64,000 nucleotides of DNA from Cytophagales bacterium Alg240-R148 (GTDB lineage Bacteria > Bacteroidota > Bacteroidia > Cytophagales > Cyclobacteriaceae), in the NCBI GenBank assembly GCA_900537185.1, contig LS999829.1, positions 248,275 to 312,274 of the forward strand. Reading direction: 5' to 3'. The notes below the pieces were generated by a model. It saw only the letters and a program-made list of their open reading frames with translations. It did not search any database and was not told where the DNA came from. Both the position numbers and the translations under genes were made by a program. This document shows, piece by piece, positions 24,017 to 31,946 of the stretch. Numbering within the stretch: position 1 is the stretch's first letter; each line of letters starts with the position of its first letter.

Positions 24017-24122
24017 GTTTAACTTTTATTGATGTTTATGTTTCATAGTTTTTGGATGCATTAATGCTGTTCCGTTATTTGCAGGGTAGTATTGATTGAT
24101 TTATAAATTTGTTTTCATTTTT

Positions 24123-24360
24123 CTTCGCCTTTCGCATCCCACAAGCTCGCCCAATTGGCACCGCCAATTGTCGTGGATGTACAAAAACGAAACCAGTGTT
24201 GGATTGGGCCATTTCCAATTTAATTAGCCCACCGTCTACCCCATGACATCCTCCGCTCAAGCCAACCCCGGCAGCAACACGGCCGTCCTCCCTCAGGCCT
24301 CTAGAAATTGAAAACCAGCGCGCCATCTAATCCAATATTTGAAATAGAAACTCCATAGTT
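24123..24360. repeat. Dispersed repeat module D, copy 3, with small hairpin
   Basis: Starts with CTTTCGCATCCCACAAGCTC, the sequence to which integrase relics A and B are fused in inverse orientation, followed by the hairpin CAATTGGC-ACC-GCCAATTG (24152-24170). It then repeats the CCCATGACATCCTCCGCTCA block of copy 2 and runs into the fold-back unit at 24392. Confidence 0.75.
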
Positions 24361-24371
24361 AAGTATGTAAC

Positions 24372-24795
24372 CCCAATATCCGACCTCTTTTAAATGGCGT
24401 CAAGAAAATAAGCCTAAATCATAACAATCCCGAAATTCAGTTGTTTGAGCAGCGCTAGCCCTGCGTATGGCTGCGAGTTCCTGAATTTCCACTATGCACC
24501 GAGGCTTATTTTTAGCCATTTCAAAGCAGTCTTGGCATCCCTGCAATCCTCGCCCAATTGGCACCGCCAATTGTCGTGTTTCGTTTTTGTTTCAAGACAA
24601 AAATGAAAGGCTGGTACTGGGCCACCCCAGAAAAAAGACAACCCCAAATAAAAGAAAAACCACCACTAAAAAATCGAACCAAAAAAACGAAACTAATAGG
24701 AATGAACCCCAAACCGACCTCTTTTAAATGGCGTCAAAAAAATCCGGCTAAGTTTTGACGGAATTGAAATCCAGCTGTTCGTGCCACGTTGGCCA
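24372..24795. repeat. Tandem ~330-bp structured repeat, group 1 (one full, one truncated unit)
   Basis: Full unit: fold-back 24392-24521 with arms AAATGGC/GCCATTT, AAAATAAGCC(T)/(A)GGCTTATTTT and GAAATTCAG/CTGAATTTC. It is followed by hairpin CAATTGGC/GCCAATTG (24555-24573), CTGGGCCACCCCAG and the A/C-rich tail. The second fold-back starts 334 bp later (24726) and breaks off near 24785 just before the 24815 gene. Frames running through this stretch are compositional artefacts. Confidence 0.85.
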
Positions 24796-24814
24796 CGCCA
24801 TATTAAGAAGCGGC

Positions 24815-25393
24815 TTAGTGCCGTTTGGTTTTTTTTATTTTGAATATTTCAAACACTCCTAAAATCAAAATTGCTATAATAAATCCATGTAGAAAAACCT
24901 TTCCAACTTCGATCAAGACAATACCAATTAATTCAAAGAATACATTTTCCATCTCGGAATTTCTTGTGACTGGCAAATGATCTCTATGCAAATAAGTCAC
25001 CATTAACACAAATTTTTCGTAGTAGGTTCCAATTTTAATTGCAAAGGCTACTAACAGAACATACCAAAATTTTGTGCCCAACTTTTTAATATTGAGAGTA
25101 AAAGGCAAAACCATGGTATTAAATAAAATGAAGTAATAGGCAAGAAAATAGGGGCCATTTAAGCGGTTAATAAAAGTATATTCTTTTGGAATTATAACCA
25201 CCATTCCAATAAAATAGAAAATGGATACGATGGTATAGATAAGAATTGCCCAACGAACTATGTTCAATGTTTTTTTTGTTTCAAACTTATTTTTGAAAAT
25301 TAGTTCGACAAGTATTAAAGTTAATACTATTGGAACTAGGCTATAAATTAAGTTCTCATCAACTAGTTCAATAGCCCTTTTTAATAGCTCCAT
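24815..25393 (-). CDS. Hypothetical multi-pass membrane protein
   Basis: A 192-aa protein with five or so hydrophobic helices (IYSLVPIVLTLILVELIF; WAILIYTIVSIFYFIGMVVI; YFLAYYFILFNTMVLPFTL; WYVLLVAFAIKIG; VFLHGFIIAILILGVFEIF) and a basic KIKKTKRH tail. I recognise no family. The gene is alone between repeat groups. Just after its stop the sequence GGCACTAAGCCGC..GTGGCCAACGTGGCAC has AAC-type cores, so it may once have been a cassette, but that is weak. Confidence 0.55.
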   Translation of the reverse strand: MELLKRAIELVDENLIYSLVPIVLTLILVELIFKNKFETKKTLNIVRWAILIYTIVSIFYFIGMVVIIPKEYTFINRLNGPYFLAYYFILFNTMVLPFTLNIKKLGTKFWYVLLVAFAIKIGTYYEKFVLMVTYLHRDHLPVTRNSEMENVFFELIGIVLIEVGKVFLHGFIIAILILGVFEIFKIKKTKRH

Positions 25394-25790
25394 ATTATTT
25401 TGTTCACGCGTAGCATATTACGCTATAGTAAGTTCCATACCAATCTATTTTAAATAGTCATTGGACATACAATTATAACTAAGTTTTTAATATTTGAGTG
25501 ATGGTTTCTTTTTTTTGATGTATTCTTTTGCTTCAATGTTCAGGACACTTACCATAATCGGATTTTCAATTTTTAAATAAAATCGTAATGTGGTCCAAGA
25601 CGTAATTTTCCAACATATACAGAGTTAGGCTGAAAAAGAAATATATCTGTTCCAGAAAATTTGCCTAGAACAGTTTTTTCGTCTGGTTAAACTATACTTG
25701 TATCTAGTTTTTTCATTCGTGTCAATTAAAAACCAGGCCCCTATTAAAACAATGATTTCAAATACACCGAATATAGACCGAAAGTAATAA
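25394..25790 (-). other. Intergenic stretch with possible gene debris
   Basis: No intact gene. On the minus strand (about 25500-25690) two short frames, GKFSGTDIFLFQPNSVYVGK and, in another frame, LRFYLKIENPIMVSVLNIEA with KEYIKKKKP to a stop, look like coding debris separated by frameshift. No homology can be assigned. No hairpin repeat copy is seen here. Confidence 0.3.
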
Positions 25791-25792
25791 AT

Positions 25793-26757
25793 CCAATATC
25801 CGACCTCTTTTAAATGGCGTCAAGAAAATAAGCCTAAGTCATAACGATACCGAAATTCAGCTGTTTGAGTAGCGCTGGCCCTGCGTAAAGGACGAGTTCC
25901 TGAATTTCCACTATGCACCGAGGCTTATTTTTAGCCATTTCAAAGCAGTCTTGGCATCCCTGCAATCCTCGCCCAATTGGCACCGCCAATTGTCGTGTTT
26001 CGTTTTGCATCAAGGCAAAATGAAAGGCTGGTACTGGGCCACCCCAGAAAAAACCCTACCCCAAATAAAAGAATACCCACCACTAACCAATCGAACCAAA
26101 AAAACGAAACTAAAAAGAATGAACCCCAATATCCGACCTCTTTTAAATGGCGTCAAGAAAATAAGCCTAAGTCATAACGATACCGAAATTCAGCTGTTTA
26201 CAGTTAAAATCATCCAACAGCGCTGGCCAGACAAAACAGCGGGCCAAGTGAGAGCCTTGAGGGCTGAAGCTTTGTTTTGTCTTGATTTTTTGTTTGCATC
26301 CCACAATCCTCGCTCGATAGGCACAGCCTATCGCCGTATCAAGGCAAAATGAAAGGCTGGTACTGGGCCACCCCAGAAAAAACCCTACCCCAAATAAAAG
26401 AATACCCACCACTAACCAATCGAACCAAAAAAACGAAACTAAAAACAGTGAACCCCAATATCCGACCTCTTTTAAATGGCGTCAAGAAAATACGGCTAAG
26501 TTTTGACGGTATTGAAATCCAGATGTTTGAGCAGGGAAGGCCTTGCGTAGGAGTGCGAGTTCCTGGATTTCCAGATTGCAACAAGCCGTATTTTTAGCCA
26601 TTTAAAAGCAGTCTTGATTTTTTGCTTTGGTTTTTGATCAAGCAAAAAGCAAAAACGAGTCCCTGGGCCACCCCAGAAAAAAAGTAATATCAAATCAAAA
26701 AGAAAAACCACCACTAAAAAATCGAACCAAAAAAACGAAACTAAAAACCATAAACCC
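25793..26757. repeat. Tandem ~330-bp structured repeat, group 2 (three units)
   Basis: Fold-backs start at 25812, 26145 and 26474 (333- and 329-bp spacing). The first (25812-25940) has the AAGCC/GGCTT arm type, the third (26474-26603) the ACGGC/GCCGT type. The middle one is broken after GAAATTCAG, near 26200, by about 80 bp of other sequence. Each unit has a small hairpin: CAATTGGC/GCCAATTG at 25974-25992 and CGATAGGC/GCCTATCG at 26315-26333. Each ends in CTGGGCCACCCCAG and a CGAACCAAAAAAACGAAACT tail. Confidence 0.88.
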
Positions 26758-27423
26758 CTATTGCCTCTCCAACACAACCTCCTTCGGTTCTAACCTAAAA
26801 TCCATCCATAGCCCTTTGATTCTTTTTTTATCTACACTTAGAACCAAAATAGGTGCGGAAGTGGAGCTCTTTAAAAAAACAAAATCTTCAAATTGCATCA
26901 ACAGGTAATCGGAAGTCCAAAACCGGTCTGCATGTGTGTCCAAGTAAATTGCTTTTCTATCTTTCTGAAAAGTTACTTTTAAGTTGCCTTCCATTCCAAA
27001 GGTAGTACCCAAAATGGCTTCTTCAACAGATTTTATTGGAGGAGACACCTTGGTTTTAAAATGTGCAAAGGACATAGAGAAGTTGTTTTCATAAATTGCA
27101 ATGGTATCCGTTTTAACCTTCAACGTTTGGGTCACGCGTTCATTTTTTAACTTAAAGCCATCGGTTAAAAAGTAATCGCGAACAGATGATTGTAGAGTTA
27201 TCTCGCTGTTAGAAGTGTTTTGATCATAACCATATCCAAATACACTTACAACAGAGTCATTTTTTATATAAATAAACTCTTCAAGGTTAAATCCCATCCT
27301 TTTACCTGAATCGTTAAAAACGCCAATCCCTCTCCACAATCCATTCTGGATCTTATGTTGGGAAGCAGCAGAATAAGATACAAAAGTGCATACAATCAGT
27401 AGTAGTAATTTTAAGTTTTTCAT
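26758..27423 (-). CDS. Hypothetical exported protein
   Basis: A 221-aa protein with a signal peptide (MKNLKLLLLIVCTFVSYSAA). The mature part is beta-rich (WRGIGVFNDSGKRMGFNLEE; GMEGNLKVTFQKDRKAIYLD) and ends KGLWMDFRLEPKEVVLERQ. No family recognised. Its stop codon abuts the A/C-rich tail of the last repeat unit, so the repeat inserted or ended exactly at the gene's 3' end. Confidence 0.55.
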   Translation of the reverse strand: MKNLKLLLLIVCTFVSYSAASQHKIQNGLWRGIGVFNDSGKRMGFNLEEFIYIKNDSVVSVFGYGYDQNTSNSEITLQSSVRDYFLTDGFKLKNERVTQTLKVKTDTIAIYENNFSMSFAHFKTKVSPPIKSVEEAILGTTFGMEGNLKVTFQKDRKAIYLDTHADRFWTSDYLLMQFEDFVFLKSSTSAPILVLSVDKKRIKGLWMDFRLEPKEVVLERQ

Positions 27424-27675
27424 TGTAAATGTGTTTTAAAAATTGATGGTTGAAAAAAGAACAAATTCCGCTAGCATAAGCGTTACAAACTATTGGCCTT
27501 TTACCTGTCTATCTTGTAAAAAGGGCAAAGAAACAATCGAATGCTGCGATAAATACTAAGAGCAAAACTACCAAACACAAGCAGTAGATGAAATAAGTAC
27601 CCGTGCTGATTTTGTATCCGTAGGAGTACGGGGTGGAGGATTAAAAGAAGAAAGTGGGAGCAAATGAATGGGTAA

Positions 27676-28326
27676 TTACAGGTCGGATATGAATCCGTTT
27701 TTCATACCAAATTTAATAAGCCCTACTATCGTTTTTACTTTTGCTTTTTGAAGGATATTTTGTCGGTGTGTATCGACCGTTCTTCTTCCAATAAATAGCT
27801 TGTCAGCAATTTCCTGGCTGCTATATTCTTGACAAATTAGTTGGAGAACTTCTTTTTCTCTATTAGTAAGTGGGCTTGTTTCTTCTTGAATCTTTTGTTC
27901 TTTTTTTACTTTGTTCACCATTATGGACAAAACTTCTTTGCTGTAATAGGTGCCATTGTCCATAATTTTGAAAACCGCTTCTAATAGCTCTTGTTTTCCT
28001 GTGTTTTTGAGGATATAACCATCGGCTTCGCTCATCATAATTTCAGAGACAACTTCTTGGTCGTTATGCATGGAGAGCACCAGAACTTTTAAGTCGGGGA
28101 AAGTAGATTTAATTGTTTTGGTCAACTCTATTCCATTAATACCTGGCATGCTAATGTCGGTGATAATGAGGTCTGTTGCTGCTATGTCAAGATGTTCCAA
28201 CGCGTCCTCGGCACATAAAAACTCGGATGTTACCAGTAAGTTTTCTTCTTTTCGAAGCAGTGACTTAATTCCATCAATAAACATTTGATGGTCGTCAACG
28301 ATCATAATTTTAACAGGTGTTTCCAT
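27676..28326 (-). CDS. NarL/FixJ-type response regulator
   Basis: A 216-aa two-domain protein. Receiver domain 1-120: acidic pocket MIVDDHQMF, phosphoacceptor Asp in DLIITDISMPGINGIEL (about 56), VLVLSMHND, and Lys in YILKNTGKQ. LuxR-type HTH at about 150-210: LTNREKEVLQLICQEYSSQE, IADKLFIGRRTVDTHRQNIL. It is encoded immediately after, and 2 bp from, the histidine kinase gene, so the two form a two-component pair. Confidence 0.9.
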   Translation of the reverse strand: METPVKIMIVDDHQMFIDGIKSLLRKEENLLVTSEFLCAEDALEHLDIAATDLIITDISMPGINGIELTKTIKSTFPDLKVLVLSMHNDQEVVSEIMMSEADGYILKNTGKQELLEAVFKIMDNGTYYSKEVLSIMVNKVKKEQKIQEETSPLTNREKEVLQLICQEYSSQEIADKLFIGRRTVDTHRQNILQKAKVKTIVGLIKFGMKNGFISDL

Positions 28327-28328
28327 GT

Positions 28329-29987
28329 TTAAAACATTATTTTAATTCGGATATCAGTTCCTTTGCCTTTGGTAGAATTCACTTCAATTGCACCATTTAC
28401 CATAGATATTCTAGAATAAATATTGCGCCAACCAATCCCATTGCTTTGGTGGATGGTTTTGACATCAAACCCCTGTCCATTATCCGATATGGTAAGGAGA
28501 ACGGTATCCTTTATACGGGTCAGTGCAATATTAACTTCATCCGCTTGGGCATATTTAAGGATGTTGTGGAGTATTTCTTGAACTACTCTGTACAATGCAA
28601 TTTCTTTGCTCTTTTCCAATCGATCTTGCATTGCTTTGCTGCTAAAATTAACCTGTAATGTCTTGGTTTCATTGATTGCTCTGGCAAACGATTCGATGGC
28701 AGAAATCAAACCGTATTCCATAAGTGCGGCTGGCATCATATTGTGAGCGATGCTGCGAATCTCTTGGACCGCCTCATCTATTAGGTGCATTGAATTTTGA
28801 ACCAAAACCTTGTCTTCTCCTTTTATTTCATCTTCTAGTCCGCTAATGTTTAGTTTTGCGGTGGAGAGCAACTGCCCCAACCCATCGTGGAGGTCTTTTG
28901 CAATGCGGGCGCGCTCCTTCTCTTCTGCCTCCAATACTGCCCTGAAGCGCAGTGTTTCTTCTTTGCGTTTGGACTTTGTTTCCTTTACTTTGGTTATAAA
29001 ATACCCAACCATCCCGATCAACAAAACCATCCCGAAACTAAGACCACCCCAGAGTAACAGGTTGTTGTTGGCAGTTTTTTCTTCTAACAATTTTAAGTCT
29101 TTAATCAAATTGGTTTTTAATAATTCTGCATTTTTTTGCTCTTCTATTAACTTTTCATTCAAAATGCGCTGGGTTGTATATTTGGTTTCCGCAATTGTAC
29201 CTTTTAGTAATTTTTGAAAGATTGTGTCTTTAAGTTCTGATTGGATTTTATAAAAGGCGGCAGCTTTTTTGAATTGGTTTATTTTTTCATAGTTGGTAGC
29301 CAACTGTCCAGCTACATCCATTTGATGGGTAGTAGCATCCAATTCGCTCGCTATTGCCAATGCGCTATTAAAAAAGTGGATGGCTTTTTGGTGCCTCCCT
29401 AACGAAGTATAGGCCATTCCCTGGCTGGTCCTAATTACCATTATTTTCTGTTTCTCTTTAATAAATGGGACCAATGCATTGGCGGAGTCTAATAAGGCGA
29501 AAGCTTTTGGATATTGTTTTTGAGCGGCATAGACAGAGCTCAAATGGGCCATGGTGGTAATGGTACCAAATTTGTCTTCTTGTTCGGTGAACATTTTTAA
29601 GGCTTCAAACAAGTAGGGGCGTGCTTCTTCAAAACGATTCTGGCCATTTAAGAAACGTCCCAGCATGGTTCTGGCTTGGGCAATTAGTTTTAAATCATTT
29701 GATTTTTTGCCTTTTTGTAAGGCTAACTCGGCAAAATCAAGCGCCTTTTCTTTTTGCCCTAAACAAAAGTAGGTATGGCCTAAACTCAGGTAGTCCAGTG
29801 TAGCCTCAGCCCAAGTGTGTTGGTCTTCCAAGGGCTGCGGTGTAAAAGTATCCTCCCGCTTTTTGGCTTGATAAGTACTGTTTGTCTTTTTTTTTGCCCC
29901 TGTTGTTAAGCTGTCTGAAACCCTGTTGCTTTGTCCTAGAGCGACAGTAAACGGCAACAGGAAAAAGAAAAAAATCCATGTTTTCAT
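28329..29987 (-). CDS. TPR-containing sensor histidine kinase (HisKA_3 type)
   Basis: 552 aa from Met 29987, the start of a signal peptide (MKTWIFFFFLLPFTVALGQ); an upstream Met adds 20 residues and spoils it. Periplasmic TPR-like helices at about 60-270 (LGHTYFCLGQKEKALDFAEL; AYTSLGRHQKAIHFFNSAL), a transmembrane helix at about 315-335, and HisKA_3 with the phospho-His in ERARIAKDLHDGLGQLLSTA. The ATPase domain has the N-box VVQEILHNILKYA and the G-box ISDNGQGFDV. Pairs with the regulator downstream; ligand unknown. Confidence 0.88.
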   Translation of the reverse strand: MKTWIFFFFLLPFTVALGQSNRVSDSLTTGAKKKTNSTYQAKKREDTFTPQPLEDQHTWAEATLDYLSLGHTYFCLGQKEKALDFAELALQKGKKSNDLKLIAQARTMLGRFLNGQNRFEEARPYLFEALKMFTEQEDKFGTITTMAHLSSVYAAQKQYPKAFALLDSANALVPFIKEKQKIMVIRTSQGMAYTSLGRHQKAIHFFNSALAIASELDATTHQMDVAGQLATNYEKINQFKKAAAFYKIQSELKDTIFQKLLKGTIAETKYTTQRILNEKLIEEQKNAELLKTNLIKDLKLLEEKTANNNLLLWGGLSFGMVLLIGMVGYFITKVKETKSKRKEETLRFRAVLEAEEKERARIAKDLHDGLGQLLSTAKLNISGLEDEIKGEDKVLVQNSMHLIDEAVQEIRSIAHNMMPAALMEYGLISAIESFARAINETKTLQVNFSSKAMQDRLEKSKEIALYRVVQEILHNILKYAQADEVNIALTRIKDTVLLTISDNGQGFDVKTIHQSNGIGWRNIYSRISMVNGAIEVNSTKGKGTDIRIKIMF

Positions 29988-30063
29988 AGATCGGGATAAT
30001 CTTAAAAAATAAAGAGAATGCACTGGTGTAGTAGAAGAGTTGGACATCTGTCGTTGCGTTCAA

Positions 30064-30491
30064 AACGTTTCCAAAAGTAGTAAAAAGGATTAACTTGTCA
30101 AGTTACTTAGTCCTTGCTCTGCTTTTGCTCTGGGCCTGGGCATTGTTTGTATTTGAGTCTTTAATGCAATGAGTATAATTGATTCTGAGATCCAGATGTT
30201 GGAGTGGAAAACACAAAAGGTAATGTTGGGGGGTTCTGGAATTCCTTAGTTCATGAACCTACCTACTCACTTGGTAGCCACCACCTATCAAAGATAAATT
30301 AAAAAGTACCTACCAACCCCGTTATATCTAACAATTCTTTCTTAAATTTAAAGCATGCAAACTATTATTTCTCCAAAAGCCAATCAAATGCCTTGGGTAA
30401 GAACCCCCGGGTTATAACGCCTCCCTGGCCATAATACTTTCGAGTCGGCTTACGACTTTATTTACAAAATAGTTTCAAACACACATTATTT
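30064..30491. other. Intergenic stretch between kinase and saccharopine dehydrogenase-like genes
   Basis: No gene seen. At 30181-30245, GAGATCCAGATGTTGGAG ... TTCTGGAATTCC resembles the central arm of the fold-back repeat (GAAATCCAGATGTTTGAG ... TTCCTGGATTTCC) and may be an eroded solo relic. The final 100 bp must hold the promoter of the 30492 gene; only a weak TACTTTCG element is visible. Confidence 0.3.
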
Positions 30492-31619
30492 ATGAGCAAT
30501 ATTATAGTACTGGGAGCAGGCATGGTCGGCAGCGCCATGGCCATTGATTTGGTAAATTCACATGCGGTTACACTCACCGATGTCAATCCAACTGTCTTAA
30601 AAAAAGTAAAAAACAAAAATGCTAAGTTGCGCACCGAGGTGCTCGATGTAACCGATGCAGCCCAATTAAAAAGTGCGCTGGCACCTTTTGACATGGTGGT
30701 ATGTGCCGTGCCAGGTTTCTTAGGTTTTTCAACCTTGACCAACATCATAGAAGCTGGCAAAAACGTAGTGGACATATCGTTTTTCCCAGAAGACGCCTTG
30801 TCATTAAATAACTTGGCAAAAGAAAAAGGAGTCACTGCAATTGTAGATTGCGGTGTAGCCCCAGGCATGGACAACATCATTTTAGGATATTACAATGAAA
30901 AAATGGCCATCACCGATTTTGAATGTTTGGTTGGCGGATTGCCCAAGGTAAAAAAGTGGCCATTTTGTTACAAAGCACCTTTTTCGCCGGTGGATGTTAT
31001 AGAAGAATACACCCGACCGGCTAGGTATGTAGAGAATGGGCAAATGATTACGCGTGAAGCTTTAACCGACTGTGAATACCTGGAGTTTGAAGGAGTGGGA
31101 ACCTTAGAATCTTTTAATTCGGATGGTTTGCGATCGATTATCTATACGATGCCACACATTCCTAACATGAAGGAAAAAACTTTGCGTTACCCAGGCCATG
31201 TAGAATATGTACAAGTATTGAAAAAGAGTGGGTTTTTTAATGCAGCGCCAATTGAGGTGGATGGAAAAGAAGTGAGCCCATTGGCCTTTACAAGCAAGGT
31301 GCTATTTAACGAGTGGAAATTAGGCCCTACCGAAGCAGAAATGACCGTGATGCGTGTAACGATCAAAGGAAAAGATGCCTCCGGAAAAACAACCGAAGTG
31401 ATCTATGATTTGTACGATGAATACAATGAGATTACACAGACTTCTTCTATGGCGCGCACCACTGGCTATACGGCAACCGCTGCGGTTGAACTAATTCTGC
31501 AGCAAAAATTTCAAGAACAAGGCGTGTTTCCTCCAGAATTAGTAGGCAAACACGAACAGTGTTTTGAGCATTTTTTGCTTTATTTACAGAAAAGAGGGGT
31601 TATATATAAAAAGAGATAA
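30492..31619 (+). CDS. Saccharopine dehydrogenase-like oxidoreductase
   Basis: A 375-aa protein with N-terminal Rossmann fold (IIVLGAGMVGSAMAIDLV), then FDMVVCAVPGFLG, NVVDISFFPEDA and IVDCGVAPGMDNIILG as in saccharopine/lysine-pathway dehydrogenases. The substrate domain includes KVKKWPFCYKAPFSPVDVIE and the HIPNMKEKTLRYPGHVEYVQ motif characteristic of the family. It likely reduces or oxidises an amino-acid imine adduct (saccharopine or similar). Monocistronic, closed by a strong terminator at 31690. Confidence 0.88.
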   Translation: MSNIIVLGAGMVGSAMAIDLVNSHAVTLTDVNPTVLKKVKNKNAKLRTEVLDVTDAAQLKSALAPFDMVVCAVPGFLGFSTLTNIIEAGKNVVDISFFPEDALSLNNLAKEKGVTAIVDCGVAPGMDNIILGYYNEKMAITDFECLVGGLPKVKKWPFCYKAPFSPVDVIEEYTRPARYVENGQMITREALTDCEYLEFEGVGTLESFNSDGLRSIIYTMPHIPNMKEKTLRYPGHVEYVQVLKKSGFFNAAPIEVDGKEVSPLAFTSKVLFNEWKLGPTEAEMTVMRVTIKGKDASGKTTEVIYDLYDEYNEITQTSSMARTTGYTATAAVELILQQKFQEQGVFPPELVGKHEQCFEHFLLYLQKRGVIYKKR

Positions 31620-31689
31620 ACTGGTAAAGCCCAGTACAAGCATGTTGCGCAGGGCCGACGGGTGCTGCGAGCATTTTTTAATTATCCAC

Positions 31690-31723
31690 AAAAAAAGCCG
31701 CTACAGCAATGTAGTGGCTTTTG
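31690..31723 (+). terminator. Rho-independent terminator after the saccharopine dehydrogenase-like gene
   Basis: AAAAAGCCGCTACA - GCAA - TGTAGTGGCTTTTG: about 12-bp stem with one G-T pair, A-run on the left and T-rich DNA on the right, so it can act in both directions. It lies about 70 bp after the stop at 31619. Confidence 0.75.
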
Positions 31724-31756
31724 ATATTTTTATACCGCCTGTGGCGTAGGTAGATT

Positions 31757-31873
31757 CTAGTGTTTTACGTCGTGATCGTTGTCGCTGAACCATTTGTTAG
31801 GAACAACATAAGCCGAAACAATCGCCAAAACGAACAATCCGATAACAAAATAAAGTGCAAACCATCCTGACAT
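31757..31873 (-). CDS. Small single-pass membrane protein (38 aa)
   Basis: The minus strand encodes MSGWFALYFVIGLFVLAIVS, then AYVVPNKWFSDNDHDVKH and stop. One clear transmembrane helix (residues 5-25) is followed by a short hydrophilic tail rich in Asp/His. The ORF occupies most of the gap between the terminator and the MATE gene and has no overlap with other genes. Such mini-proteins often go unannotated. Function unknown; it lies downstream of the MATE-orientation neighbours on the same strand. Confidence 0.55.
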   Translation of the reverse strand: MSGWFALYFVIGLFVLAIVSAYVVPNKWFSDNDHDVKH

Positions 31874-31946
31874 AATCGTATATTTTTTTAATTGAGCCGT
31901 AAATTTAAACAGTGCAAGCGAATAAAAAAATGGTTCGGGTATTTTT

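Noticed and set aside
24784-24830. attC site after the 24815 gene
   Set aside because: AAC-type cores are present but arms pair over only 3-5 bp, and the stretch is the broken end of a repeat unit; kept only as a remark.
24372-26757. CRISPR array
   Set aside because: Repeats are ~330 bp with near-constant sequence throughout, not short repeats with unique spacers, and no cas genes are nearby.
24494-26908. Several open frames of 60-130 codons inside the 24-27 kb repeats (both strands)
   Set aside because: They recur with each repeat copy, give W/F/V-rich or K/N/T-rich sequence set by composition, and have no start context or family features.
30395-30425. GGGTTATAACGCCTCC as an attC core
   Set aside because: It resembles an attC end by itself, but no paired core or fold-back lies within 200 bp and the flanking genes are ordinary chromosomal genes.
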